64,000 nt of DNA from Megascapheus bottae (Eukaryota; Chordata; Mammalia; Rodentia; Geomyidae): the NCBI GenBank assembly GCA_024803745.1, contig JANJXV010000029.1, forward strand, positions 22,930,001 to 22,994,000, given 5' to 3'. Each line of letters starts with the position of its first letter. Within the stretch, counting starts at the first letter, position 1. Positions 48,796 through 60,802 of this stretch are shown piece by piece. The notes under the pieces were generated by a model that was not told the origin of the DNA, made no database searches, and saw only the letters and a list, made by a program, of their open reading frames with translations. The position numbers and the translations under genes were made by a program.

Positions 48796-48797
48796 TT
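48754..48797. repeat. (TA)n-rich tract
   Basis: TATATATATATATGTATATGTATATATATATAT-type alternation. The frame at 48714-48920 that crosses it is spurious. Confidence 0.9.
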
Positions 48798-48799
48798 CT

Positions 48800-49425
48800 A
48801 ACATCCAGTGTGTTCACTTGTAGATGCATAGATACAGAAGGAAATCGTGCAACCTATGTTTCTTCAGAGATTTGGAAAAACATTTTATTAACTGAATTCC
48901 ATTCTTTTGTCTTTTTTTAGTATGCATTTAAATAGTAAATAACTTATCTTAAGTTCTCATCCTTGTCTTCATAAAGCTAACTAGTTGACAGCTCAGGTAC
49001 AGCAATCCATCTGATATTCCACCTAAGTTGTTTCCTGAATTAAAAGGAACCTCTGACCCAAGTATAGCAAGATGGTCATCCTTTGTTTCTATCTAAATGA
49101 ATGCTACATCATTTGTGTGGAGTAGATTTTTAACAATCTTCTCAAATTATAGGTCAAGTTAGTGGAAAGATTGATATTCACCAGCTTGATTAAAAACATG
49201 GCTATTTTAAGAGTAATTCTCATTATCTGAATATAGTCTAAATGGTACTTAATAATTAGAATCCAGAATACTCAATCATATCTTTAGAGTATGTTATTAA
49301 ATATTGCCAACATGTTAAAAGCAAGAGACTGAGAGTAAAGCTCATCAGAAGAGCACAGGTTAAGGATCTTAAGTCTCTGGGTTCCCTGCATTTAATTCAT
49401 CACGTACAAAAAAGAAGAGGGGGAA
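48800..49425. other. Unassigned intergenic DNA
   Basis: About 630 bases with no recognised feature. Confidence 0.5.
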
Positions 49426-49427
49426 AA

Positions 49428-49575
49428 TGTAGCCTGATGCCTATGGCTTATGCCTATAATCCTAGCTACTCAGGAGGCTGAGATCTGAGTACTAAGGTTC
49501 AAAGACAGAGGCAGGAAAGTCCATGAGACTCTGATTTCCAATTAAGCAGCAAAATGAGAATTCAGTTCAGCAGTT
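49428..49575 (+). repeat. B1-like SINE, 3' truncated
   Basis: TATGCCTATAATCCTAGCTACTCAGGAGGCTGAGATCTGAG marks a well-kept B1-like head. The copy ends in the linker, without the ID-like tail. Confidence 0.82.
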
Positions 49576-49579
49576 CTGT

Positions 49580-50855
49580 TAGGCTCTAGTTCACAAGAAT
49601 GAACAAGAAAACTGTGAGACTTACATTATTTACAATCTGCTGTGAAAGGCTTTTGAGAACAACACTGATTTTAAAACTCAGTAACAAAATGTTGTATACT
49701 CAAAATTCCCTGTCAATTTTAAACCTGTATTTTAAAAGTTTTACAGGGAACTATAAGTAGGATGCTGCAAATTCTTTGCATTACTTTTTTTTTAGTCCAG
49801 AAAAATAGGTTTCTGTCTTTCCAAATCTTCCACGAATAACTGCCTGAATACAAAGACAATTGCACAGAGAGGCAGAGATATTTAAGAGATTCTACTAGAG
49901 TTCAAGAAGACTTATTGAGATTTATGAAATGCACATATGAATGCTGAATGTTCATAACCAAGAGTAAGAGCTCACAAATGTCCTTAGCACTTACAAAAGA
50001 TGCCAATCAACTATTCCATGCCTCATAGATACATTTCTATCCACTTCCGTCCAAACAGTAGAGAAACACAAAGGAAACATAAGCTGTATGTAAATTTCAA
50101 TAGTGTCTGTTATCTTATAAATTTTAGGGACCATTAAAAAATAATCATTGTGTAAAATATATATTTAGTGCAGGTGTTCAGCATTTCAGAAGAGAGTCTT
50201 ATATTCACTTTCAAGTGCATTCTTTAACAGAATTTGTTCAAAGCTTATTTTTCCAATTTGAAAAGGAGACTCTCACAGTTCTGACAGCAGTAGGAGTATG
50301 GGGAAGATAGCTGGATCAGGCCAGGGGACAAGAGATGCATTCCCAGTGGAATCACCTTCATTTCTACTAAAATGCTTTCCAAAACCTCCAAGAAGTATTT
50401 GTCTGCTTTTACTATTTTTTGTCCCAAGGTTATTACTGTTTTGCATTTCCATGTTCTGTCGCCTATCATTCTGTTATTCATATGGCTACCCTGAAATTTA
50501 ATGACCTTTATCATTCCCCAATTAAATGATGTGAGGTGAGACTTCAACTCAATTAATATATATATATCATGTGGAGAACACTTTGTATATTTCAAATACT
50601 GCTAACATTCTCCTCTTCCAAATTGATTCATAGAGGAGCAGACAGCATGTCATAAGAAGTCTCCTGAGACCTATTTATCTGAGTTTTTTTTATTTATTAA
50701 AGATGCCTTAATTTTTCACTCACCTATTCAAAATTGTAAAACTCTACAGATGTATTTACATCTGAAGACTAGTTTTGCAGAGAGAAATACAGTTGTTTTG
50801 TTAGCTAGTTTTTGTAGATTTGAGGATGTTATATAGAGCTTTTTAAAAATATTTT
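49580..50855. other. Unassigned intergenic DNA
   Basis: About 1.3 kb without a recognised gene or repeat. A 116-codon minus-strand frame at 50245-50595 has no domain. Confidence 0.5.
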
Positions 50856-50857
50856 AA

Positions 50858-51095
50858 CCAGACAGTGGTGGCTCAAGCCTGCAATACTATCTATCCGAAG
50901 GCTGAGATCTGAGGATTGTGGTTCAATGCCAGCTAGGGAAGGAAAGTCCATAGGATTTTATCTCCAAAATACTACTCAGAAAAAGCTAGAAGTGGTACTG
51001 TGATTCAAGTGATAGAATGTTAGTGGTAGAACACAAAAGAGCTCAATGCCCAGACACTGAGTTCATACCCCAAGACCAGCAAAACATAAAAAAAA
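50858..51095 (+). repeat. B1-ID fusion SINE
   Basis: GGTGGCTCAAGCCTGCAATAC is the head, GTGATTCAAGTGATAGAATG the ID-like part, and the copy ends AAGACCAGCAAAACATAAAAA. Confidence 0.82.
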
Positions 51096-51284
51096 AAGAT
51101 CTTAATAAACTTTTCCCTTGGCCATACCATAAAAAATCTTAAATATTATTAGAATGAGTATTTCAATAAATATTATTAGAATGAGTATTTCATGTATAGG
51201 GAAAAATATCTTCAGATATATTAAATATTATTACAATTCATCGGAATTCAGTAAAATCAAAATAAGATATTTATTCTACAACTT

Positions 51285-51845
51285 ATGAACAGAAATATGT
51301 ATGTATATATATATGATAGAGTATTGTTCAGCTATCAAGAAGAATGAAATTATCTCTTATAGGAAGATGGATAGATGATATTGCATGTCATCATGTTAAG
51401 TGAGAAAAGGCAAACACAGAAGAAAATATCATGTGTTTTCACTTTTATGTACATTATAGACCTAAATAATTATAACAATCATAATAATATATGATGGTAA
51501 AAGAGCAATTATTTGACGGGAGACCACTAAATTAGGAAAGGAGAAAAAGGAAGGGTAGTGGGGGGTGAGAGAAAAGAACTCTACATATTTGCATATTTAC
51601 ATGTGTATAGCATAATTTTACATGTAATGCATAAATATATAAATATATATATAAATAGTAAATGACATTCACTAAAACTCTTAAAATGTGGAGGAAAGAG
51701 AATGGAAGGGGTTTAAGAAAACACAATAAAAGAATATATTTGATCAATGTATATGTTATGCAAATACATAAATATCACAATGAAATCGCTTTGTACAATT
51801 AATTTAGACTTATGTAAAAAACACAAAATGAATTATAAAAAAATA
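51285..51845 (+). mobile_element. Old L1 3' end, sense
   Basis: AGAGTATTGTTCAGCTATCAAGAAGAATGAAAT, then AAGTGAGAAAAGGCAAACACAGA, then a 3' UTR ending ATCACAATGAAATCGCTTTGTAC read as an older L1 subfamily from ORF2 end to 3' end. Confidence 0.8.
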
Positions 51846-52043
51846 ATGTAGGCCAGAAAAAATTCTAATATTGAGTTCCTGAGCTTTTGCAGGATCCTGA
51901 AGGAAAATTGCTATGGCAAAAAATTTGTTACCGTCACAAAACAAATAAATGTATTTTAATAAATTATTACATTTTCAAGTTGCAAAGAATCCAAAATGAA
52001 CTCTACTTACAACTTTATGCTAGAGGGATATCAGAATTGAAGG

Positions 52044-52259
52044 TAGAATAAACTTTTTTTTTTTTTTTTTTTGCCAGTCTTGGGCTTGAGCTCAGGGCCT
52101 GAGCACTGTCCTTGGACTTTCTCAAGGCTAGAGCTCTACCACTTGAGCCTCAGCACCACTTCTGGCTTTTTTCTATATATGTGGTACCGAGGAATCGAAC
52201 CCGGGTCTTCATGCATGCTAGGCAAGCACTTTAACTCCCGGCCCCTAGAATAAACTTTT
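52044..52259 (-). repeat. Dimeric ID-type SINE, antisense, with 14-bp TSD
   Basis: An antisense T18 tail and both units are present; 15 or so bases next to the 5' end are missing (GCACTTTAACTCCCGG). TAGAATAAACTTTT at 52044-52057 and 52246-52259 is exact. The long pure tail and exact duplication suggest a recent insertion. Confidence 0.95.
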
Positions 52260-52351
52260 AAATCACTCACTTACTAAAGGAATCTTCATGAAAGCATCTA
52301 GTGTTTCAGGCTTCAACATTTTTATTCTTAAATTTTCCGTCTTCATTATAT

Positions 52352-52608
52352 GTTTCTTTCTTTCTTTTTTCTTTTTGGACGTGGGGCTTGAACTCTGGAC
52401 CTGGGTGCTGTCCCTGAGCTTTTCAGCACAAGGCTATCATTCTACCCCTTGAGCCACAGTGCCACAGTGCCACTTCCAGTTTTCTGGTGGTTAATTGGCG
52501 ATAAGAGTCTCACAGACTTTGGTGCCCTGGCTGGCTTTGAACCATGATCCTCAGATCTCAGCCTCCTGACTAGCTAGGATTACAGGCATGAGCCTCCACG
52601 CCCGGCTT
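52352..52608 (-). repeat. B1-ID fusion SINE, antisense, well preserved
   Basis: It is among the least diverged copies here, with GGGCTTGAACTCTGGACCTGGG, GATCCTCAGATCTCAGCC and GGATTACAGGCATGAGCC all clear. CAGTGCCA is repeated internally near 52468. Confidence 0.93.
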
Positions 52609-53478
52609 GTTATAATAGTTTTCTGCAGATGGTTCTTGCCCTGTACAACTCAATGGACATCGTAGGAATGTCATTCACGCAGAGTGCCAGGTAAAATGCT
52701 ACCTTGAGGTGACATTTCACAGAGCCCCCGCTGCTTTCTCTGGTTACTGTGATGGTGTAGTGCCTGCAATGCCATGTAGAAGACTCACATTCGAATGGCT
52801 GCAATGTACAATGACTTCCTGATTGCCAGCACCTGCCATAAACGGAAAATGTGGGCTCTTGCTCTGTGAAGCAGGGAGATTGCTCTATTAGAGTGCCTTT
52901 TGATTTTCTCTATGATGTTAAAGTCCCTTGACCCAGAGGCACCAGAGAAGAAATCCAAACCCTTTCAAGTGTATGGATCCTGCTCTAAAATTTAGCATGG
53001 CATGTGAACTCTGTCTATACCCAGGCTCCGGCTCCGACCAGAAGTGCACAGTGGCAGCAGATGCAAGATGGGACAGAAGCCCATTCTGCGGAGATGGTGA
53101 AAGGTGAGTCTGCCTGTGAACCGTGATCCAAGCACCTTGCTCATGGTCCAGTGTATTCTGGGGTTTTCTTACCATTTCTTTCTTGCAATTATTTCCTTTG
53201 CTATTTATTTGTGTGCTTGTAGCCTGTAATTATCAATGCCAATGGCAAGGAAATTTTCCTTTGTGCACTGTAATAAATTTCATAGTCTCAGTTGAAAATC
53301 TTTCATTCTTTTGAATTGATTTCTGTGGATGGTGAGACTTAAGGCTTCAGTTCCTTTCTTTTCCATATGAAAATATATTTTTTTCCAACACTCTCTATTG
53401 AAGAGGTTATTCTTTCCTTATTGTGTTCTCTTATTGCTTTGTGAAAACTTAATTGACATCTTTAGGAAATACATATCT
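52609..53478. other. Unique DNA of higher complexity, no assigned repeat
   Basis: About 870 bases that match no repeat seen in this window and are less AT-rich than the flanks. Frames are open on both strands at 52610-53314, but none has a domain I recognise. A plus-strand segment at 53025-53103 has exon-like edges: CTATACCCAG before it and AAAG/GTGAGT after it. It could be part of a non-coding or unknown spliced transcript, a decayed old element or plain unique DNA. Confidence 0.4.
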
Positions 53479-53479
53479 A

Positions 53480-54722
53480 AAGAGTTTATATGAAAATATG
53501 TAAAGAACTCTTAGACATTAATATCAGAAAATCAACTAGCCCAATCAAAGTGAACAAAGTATTTGAACAGACATTTTCCCAGAGTAGATATATAAATGGC
53601 TTACAGATATATAAAAAGACTTCCTTATTACTAATTACCAGGGAAATGCAAATTAAAACCACTGTGACATATGACTTCAAAACCATTAAGATAGTATTCT
53701 TTAAAATATAACAATGAATGTTGGCAAGGATATTGTTTTAAGAGAACTGTCATAATTAATGAAAATTCTCATTGCATTCATGCAAACTTTATTAAGATTA
53801 GCATAATACTTCCTAAAACATTAAAAAATGGAGGTATCTTAGAACCCAGAACATAAAGATATTTGCAATCCCATATTAAATCAATATTTTAACAATTGCA
53901 TAGGGAAACTACCGACATATTGACGGGAAGACTATAAAATCATGGTGTGTTCCTGTGTCTGTTTGTGAACATTATACAGTCATAAAAAGCAGATTTTGTT
54001 ATTTGTCCACTCATAAACAAATTGAAAGATAGTAAACAGTGAAATAAGCTAAATACAAAACTATTTCATGATTTCACTTATTTGTAGAATCCTAAGAGTG
54101 TAATTGCTCTATAGCCTTAAAAGATGATGATAAGCAAAATAAACTCCAGGATATAGAAACAGTGGTTTTTCTTTGGATTTTTTCCCAGTGCATTTTATGG
54201 CTTGAACTCTGGGTCTGGGCACTGTCTGTGAGCATTTCTACTCACAGCTAGTTCTCTACCACTTCAGCCACAGTAATGAGTCTCACAAACTTTAGTGCCC
54301 AGGCTGGCTTTGAACCGCCTTCTGAGTAACTAGGGTTGCAATGTGAGCCACCAGTGCCCAGGTATTGTTTTTAATGTACTATGTGATGCTAATTCTTGTT
54401 TCTTACTCCCCTCCATATGGTTTATTTCATGTTGTCACCCTATTTGATTTTGGCCCCTGGTATATTGTATATACATTACTTTGAATTAGGGAAGGGAAGG
54501 GCAACAACGAAATGGTGAGGAAGGTCAGAGGTTGAATCAATGTAGTAACGATAAACACAAAACAGTATGTTGGAAATGAACTCTATAATTTGGGAGGAGG
54601 ATGGGGGTAGAGAAAGTGGGAGAAAAACATGGGAAGGATAACAGTGTCCATGAAGATTTGTATTCACCACCATACATGCATAACTGTAACATCTCTGACA
54701 ATAAAGATAGATTAAAAACATT
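53480..54722 (+). mobile_element. Old L1 3' part, sense, split by a SINE
   Basis: It starts in ORF2-like sequence (GAAATGCAAATTAAAACCAC near 53643). It continues through an old 3' UTR (CTCCAGGATATAGAAACAG), is interrupted at about 54170-54366 and resumes TTTTTAATGTACTATGTGATG to a tail near 54722. Frames such as 53490-53711 are remnants. Confidence 0.75.
54170..54366 (-). repeat. B1-ID fusion SINE inside the old L1
   Basis: Antisense ID-like GGCTTGAACTCTGGGTCTGGG, then CCAGGCTGGCTTTGAACC and GTGAGCCACCAGTGCCC. It joins L1 3' UTR sequence on both sides. Confidence 0.85.
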
Positions 54723-54807
54723 GTCCATGCTTTGTCAATTTCATCTTCTTCTCTATGTCAGGATTTTCATTTTTTTTACATTCTTGCTTTTCAATCTACA
54801 ACATATA

Positions 54808-55062
54808 AAGTCTGGCACTGGTAGCTAATGCTTACAATTCTAGCTACTCAACAGAGTGATAGCTGAGGATTATGGTTTGAGTCCAGCCCAGTCAGAAAAT
54901 CTCATGAGCCCCTTTCTCCAAATAACTACAAAACCCTGAAAGTAGAGGTGTGGCTCAAGTACATACCTCTGGTGCTAGTACAGCACCAGCAATGAGTGAT
55001 AAAGGTCAAAACCCAAGGGAGAGCACCTTAAGTTCAAGACTCACTACTGGAAAAAAAAAACC
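54808..55062 (+). repeat. B1-ID fusion SINE
   Basis: GCACTGGTAGCTAATGCTTACAATTCTAGC marks the head, GGTGTGGCTCAAGTACATACC the ID-like part, with a tail of A10 near 55050. The frame at 54950-55183 is spurious. Confidence 0.78.
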
Positions 55063-55079
55063 ACTAATGTTTTGGGTTT

Positions 55080-55480
55080 TGCTATTTTTATTATTTATTT
55101 TTATTACAAAGGTGAGTACAGAGGGGTTACAGATACATAAGTCAGATAATGAGTACATTTGTTTTTGTTTTTGTTTTCTTTAAACAGCATCACTTCTTTC
55201 CTTGTTTTCTCCAAGGTTTTTCTCTCCCAACTCCCCTCCCCTCCAGGTTGTATAGTTCGTTTCCAACTGGGTGTCTAGTGAATATCACTGCTGCATTTGT
55301 TCAGCCTATGTCCCACCATTTCTGGGCTCCCCCTTGCCCTCCCTGAAGCAGATAAACTTAAATATAAAATCAAAAGTGCAGAAACCAAAAACAATGTAAA
55401 AGGGGAGAAAACACAACAAAATCAATTAAAAAAAATAACAAATTCACAGACAAAATGAAGTATTGATGATCTAGGAGTGG
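55080..55480 (-). mobile_element. Antisense L1 3' end, older subfamily
   Basis: TTTATTACAAAGGTGAGTACAGAGGGG and CAGATAATGAGTACATTTG match the antisense pieces at 29.0 and 48.3 kb. A (TTTTTG)n expansion sits at 55157-55178. Confidence 0.78.
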
Positions 55481-55484
55481 ATAG

Positions 55485-58160
55485 AGTGTAAGGGGAAATG
55501 GATAGATACAGTTCAAATGATTTCAAGCCACAAATACGTAGGATAAAGAAATCTAAAAGTGTAATGAATAACTATGGTAACCATAGATAGAACTATTGCA
55601 TTTGAGATGTTTTTAGGAGAGAAGTAGATTTCTGTTACTCTTGGAACACTCATATACATGCAAAGAGGAGATGAAGGTTGAGGTCAAATGAGTTTGCTTC
55701 ATAGATAAACCCTTGTATATTTATAGGCATATCATAAATCTGAATTATGTAATAAAACATACTTTTAAATATATGACATTGAATACATTTGGGAATGCAG
55801 AGGACTTAGATGCTTCTGTATTTGGAAAAGTTAGACAAAACTTAGAAAAAAAGTGTATAATAGCATAGTGAACTAATTGCAGACCTAAATCTGGAACAGA
55901 GGTTTTCAATGGTACATTGGTATAATTTCAAAATGCACCTCATGCCTAAATAGGGACAGATTATATGTACATGTTTCCTGATTTTGTTAGGTCACTAATT
56001 AAAATAAAAATTAGGTTTTTTTCAAACTAGAATAAAAGACATACATGAGTTTAAATCCAACTAATGTGATATTGGCTAGAATTTAGAGTTAAATTAAGCT
56101 AATATTTACTTCATTACTATTTAGAATGACTTAAAAATTAAAAGAAAATGATTGGATACTTAAGACAAATTCCACTGAAAAATTTAAAAAGGATTTACTT
56201 TTTGCTGACTGGGTATAACTGTTTGTGATATAATGCTGAATAAACTCACTTGCAATTACACATCAAGCTTATTCATTTCGGCAGGGTATGAAAACTTCAT
56301 TCATTGAGGAGTCATTTTTCTATAGAAACTTAAATGTATGAAGTCGTAATGGCTTATAAAATATTCATAAGCATTTAATTTTCTTTAATTCTAGTCATCT
56401 TTCTTTGTGATTAAAAACATAGGAATTTTTAAATGAAATTTTGCTTTTTACAAGTTTAGAGTTCAACAAATCATAGATACTAAAAGGCAAGCAGTTACTT
56501 GTCCTTTTTCTGTTATACAACTAGTCTGACTTGGATTCATTATAGTTTGTTTTGACCTAAGCAGAAAACAACCATAGGAAAGACTATTGGAAATGATCCA
56601 GGAAAATAAGAATGAAATGAGAGGAAGGAAATTAGACTAATATGTTTAATATTCTGAGAAGAAAACACATGGAGACAAATATCTCCTGTTCCCAAAACAG
56701 GAAAAGAATTACAGAAAGACATATTTAATAGCCTGGTTCAGTGAAAATAAGTATGTATGTGTACATATATATCTATATTTATATATAGTATTAGGGCTCT
56801 TAAAAGTGTACTTAAGGAAGTATATTTACAGTGTGTTGATTATAGCCATTAATTTTTATATATTTCTTTGTAGATAAATTCTTTACCATTATCCAATTCA
56901 GAATTACCATTTTGGATGGTATTATTCTGCACAGAATGCTAGCCAACTCATGTAAAGCTGATTTATTCAGGAGAATTATTCATTAATTTCCACCATTTAG
57001 TATTTATGTTCCTTTTCCATTCATGTATTCATTTCATCGTTATTCATTTATGCATTTATCAAGTATTCACTTAAATGAGTTTTATTATAACTACAGAAAT
57101 GGTAGGGCAAGATTTGCAGTAAATTTATTCTTTAAATAGTTTGCTTCTTATGAAATACTCTGAGCAGACAAAGTCTCCTTAACTTACCATACTCTCATTT
57201 CTTTAAAATTTCTTTACAATTTATAACTTTGTGTATTCATTTCCTTCTTTGTTTATTTTTTCTCAGTTTTTAAAAAATGCCACAAGATTACCTGTGGTAA
57301 TCTATTGGATATTTAAAATTGACAAGATTATTTACAAAATGATATCTTGTATGTTATACATTTTATTTAGCTACCATTGAGGAAATGTTACCATTCTATA
57401 ATCAAGTAAATTTATTCCATACTAGATTTGAAGATGATACTAACAATTTGAAGATGATTTCTTATTTGAATTATTAATATTGTCCACTGTCATTTGAATT
57501 TTGGTAGTTTCAGGCTGTGACTCATTCTTGCTCCATTAAAACTAAACTTGATATTTACTAAAACAAAAACTAAATTTTACATCTTACATTACAATGGCAT
57601 GTAGTATTTTTATGCTGTGTTTGTTTTATAATGATCGTGTCTCTAGTCTTGCTGGTCCTATGAAGCTTGAAGTATTCTTCCCTCTGAGCTTTAGCTTGTC
57701 CATATGGCTTGTCTTTCTGAAAATGTATTGACAGTGAGATTTACAGATAAAGAGGGACAGGCACAGAGAAACTACAAAGACAGACAGAGATATAGCAATT
57801 TTTCTTGTCTATATTTCACGTTTTGTGTTCAGTAATCACTTAACATGCCAGTTTTACCTTTTTATTTTCTCTCCCCACTTTGTTACTGTTCTTTCATTCC
57901 TTGTTTCTATTTCTGTCGATTTCCTTTAGCTTATTTAGCGTCCTTTTCTGAATTATTGACTTGGATTTCCTCTCTGGTTTTAGTTTTCCACAGATTCTTT
58001 CAAGATTTGGGAATCAGAATTCCCTAGTCAATTTCAGTCATATGGAATAGTGACCAGGCAAAATTCCAGCCCAGGGAAGGTATTCCTTCCAAGTGTTGTT
58101 TGTAGAAAGATATAATAAAGTCTGTACAATGGTCCTGTATGTAATTACTTCTCAATTAAA
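55485..58160. other. AT-rich intergenic DNA
   Basis: The longest stretch in the window (about 2.7 kb) without any repeat or gene that I recognise. Open frames are short and domain-less. A diverged old LINE may be hidden in 55.4-56.2 kb. Confidence 0.5.
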
Positions 58161-58168
58161 ATTGCTAG

Positions 58169-58517
58169 TGTTGTACCAGAATTTCTAGAACCCCACAAAG
58201 ACCACTAGAGACCACAGCCAAAGCTAAAAAGCAGGGGTTCGTTTATTTTCGAGTCCGGACTCTGGCCTCCGCGTAACAACAGCCGGCAATGCTCAAAGGC
58301 CCTGAGCAAGAACTTTACACCGCTTTTAAAGGAGAATCACAATTAACCACTGGTCGAATTAGAACTCAGGTGTCTAACCACTGAGTACCAAGCTGTTACC
58401 ACCTGGGGTTCAAGTACATGAGCCCTAAACAAGGGGGAAGGGGGTCATTCCCAGAACAATCTTGGCACAACACTAGCTACTGAGTGACAGTAAATGTGTT
58501 AATGATCATTCCCCACA
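58169..58517 (-). mobile_element. Solo LTR, minus strand
   Basis: On the minus strand it starts TGTGGGGAATGATC at 58517 and ends TCTGGTACAACA at 58169 (349 bases, TG...CA). It has a TATA-like TTTAAAAGCGG and AAATAAAC as poly(A) signal. No internal retroviral sequence adjoins it. Flanking bases (TGCTAG and TCAGAT) do not form a duplication, so the boundaries or history are uncertain. The family differs from that of the neighbouring ERV. Confidence 0.75.
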
Positions 58518-58614
58518 TCAGATTTTGTACAGCGTAAGGGAGGAGATGCAATATTTTTTGTTGTTTTTTTAAATATTATTCTTTTTATTTTTGTTTTTTT
58601 TTAAATATTATTCT

Positions 58615-58828
58615 TTTTATCAGCATTTTCTTTGGTGAGATTCAGGTATGAACTCAGAGCCTTGCACTTCTTTGGCTTCTCTGTTAAACTGGCATTCTAT
58701 CACTTGAATCTAGAAATTTTGCTGGTCAAGTTTCATGGATTTTTCTGCCTGTGCTGGCTTCAAATCATGCTCCTCCAGATCTCAGACTCCTGAGTAGGTG
58801 AGATTGTACCTAATGCCAGACCTACTGT
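58615..58828 (-). repeat. B1-ID fusion SINE, antisense, diverged
   Basis: GGTATGAACTCAGAGCCTTGC, then GCTTCAAATCATGCTCCTCCAGATCTCAG. The 5' flank (58560-58614) holds a repeated TTTTAAATATTATTCTTTTTAT motif. Confidence 0.72.
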
Positions 58829-59078
58829 AAAGTGATGTGAGGAAAGGAATACAAGGTAGAGAAGGAATCAAGCAATTGTCATTGATTTCTCTTTGAGTTC
58901 TTATTTGGTGACATGGAAAATATTCACAACATGAAGAGTTATAGATAAGAGTCTTAAAAACGAGAAAAAAATGAGTGTCAATACTAAAGCAAGGAATGGA
59001 ATTCTAAATTCCATTTGCCACAGACAGATCTGCATGATTGTAATCTGAAGCAACATTGCTGAGAATCATAGAATCAGC

Positions 59079-59381
59079 TGTGGGGTTGCTCTCGGAACCC
59101 TGCTGTTTGCCATCTGTCCTTCAACATGTACACACTCAGTGACTCAAGCAGTCAGGAGCCAGAGGGCACTTGGCACCACCTGCCTTAAGCAAGTGGGGTG
59201 TGTCTCAGGACACCATTGGCTGACAGTCGTCCCTATTTGATGACGTGGCTGCAACTGCTCGATCTGTATTTAGCTAGTATGTTTTGTAGAATAAAGGTAG
59301 ATCTGTACCAAGAGTCTAGTCTCGGAGTCTGAGTTACTCATGGGCTCTGCCGCCATCTTAACCCCCTCGTAGATGCCCACA
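59079..59381 (+). repeat. 5' LTR
   Basis: TGTGGGGTTGCTCTCGGAACC at the start, AATAAAGG near 59291 as poly(A) signal, and an end in GATGCCCACA. It lacks about 14 bases near its end that the 3' LTR has (GGCATCCGAGAAGG region). Confidence 0.92.
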
Positions 59382-59383
59382 AC

Positions 59384-59402
59384 TGGCACCCAGTGGCGGG
59401 GC
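59384..59402 (+). other. Primer-binding site, tRNA-Lys-like
   Basis: TGGCACCCAGTGGCGGGGC lies two bases after the 5' LTR. It resembles the complement of the 3' end of tRNA-Lys used by several betaretroviruses, with mismatches. Confidence 0.65.
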
Positions 59403-60535
59403 ATAACTAGTGGGTAAGTGGACCTCTTCAAGCAATTATGTGGAAAGGGATCTTGGAGAGCAGGCACCTTCACTTTTCTGATAGAAAGATTGAAAGTGTT
59501 CTGTCTCTCTGCCTATGGGGGATTCCAGGCAGGATACGGGATGAGTCTACGTGGGACTTCCCCATCAGGGCTGCCATTCTGAGTTGCCCCCAGCGTTCAG
59601 CCACCTTGGTCGCCCAGACCGGAGCCCCCCTGGAATAATGCTCCACTGCCCCTGTAGATAAAGGTGCAGGCCAGCAAATTTATCCATCTCTGATTGATCT
59701 CAAGCTCAAAAATGAAAGCAGACCTCTCCCACATCCTGGCGGGTCCTCCATAGAGGTTATGCCCCTCAGCCTCCTCAGGAATCCCCTGGGGGGGGAGCCC
59801 TTTCCTCAGTAATCATCTCCCATGAATTGTTACTAATCTGATGGTAAAGTGGATGATGTGATTAGTATTTCTTAAACTTGCCCCCTAATATGTATTAAAT
59901 TGGGAAAAAGGGTTTTAAAAAGAGTAAAAAGGAAAATTAGGACTAAGAAAATGATTGTTTAATTGCAATTTCAATTTAGCCTTGTAAGTTTGTAACAGTT
60001 TCCAGTAGGCCCACAGAAAAGAACAGCAGGTCCTTATTCAGATGTAAATTTGGCCCTTACCAACTTCCAGGTAAGATTATGCTTAGAGAATTGTTTGTAA
60101 GCATGCCTTACTAATAAATGTGTTACTGGATAGGAACTTGTAAGTATAATAGTGAGTAGTTTACAATCCTAATTTTGCTCTAAGCCCTAACTGAGCAGAT
60201 TTTGGGTTAAAACCAGCCACAAATTCAGGAAAGAAGCTTGTAAACCTGAGGCTATATGCCTATCAGTCTGTAAAATAGACTAAGCTTTTAGGGTCCCTGG
60301 TCAAGCTGAGTCAGCTTGAAGAAGTTAAAGAAGATGGGTCTTTGCCAAGATTCCACTCCTGGGACTTTAGCTAGCCTACTCTTGGCCATTGGCCCCCTTA
60401 AAAAAACAAATAAAAATGGGGGGATACAGGTACCTAAGGTCTTCAGCCTCAAGATAAGCTTGTTGATTATTTACATTGAACTTTTAAAATTTTGATTCTA
60501 AAGGATTTTCCCCAGCTTATAATCATTGGGGCACT

Positions 60536-60802
60536 ATGCTACCTTGCCCAACTCCCCTGCCCCTTGTCAGATGGAAGGACTTGATCACTAACACCTGGCA
60601 GGAGCCAGCCCCTTTGTTAACAATGGGGCCAGGGTTTGCTTGTGTTTTCCCAGACAGAGACGCTAATCTGGATTATGCCCCTACACAGCCCAGGGAAATG
60701 GAACCGGTGCAACAAATACTACAGAAGATGAGCCTGATGGAAATGATCCCTGAAGCCCACCTTGAGGACAGCCCTCGATCAGAAGCCCGTCAGATTACCT
60801 AG
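60536..60802 (+). pseudogene. ERV integrase C-terminal relic
   Basis: An 88-codon frame contains VRWKDLITNTW and GFACVFP. The spacing of the W-K-D and C-V-F-P motifs is that of the C-terminal DNA-binding domain of betaretrovirus-type integrases. The core domain upstream is absent and the frame runs on into sequence of unknown nature, so this is a fragment that cannot work as an integrase. Confidence 0.6.

Noticed and set aside
50245..50595. 116-codon minus-strand frame as a gene
   Set aside because: No domain, no splice context, and composition like the surrounding intergenic DNA.
52610..52804. 64-codon minus-strand frame as a coding exon
   Set aside because: The residues look plausible but I recognise no family, and the frame has no supporting splice sites.
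59438..59638. Retroviral gag start in the plus-strand ERV
   Set aside because: The 66-codon frame is in the leader and shows no gag motif that I can identify.
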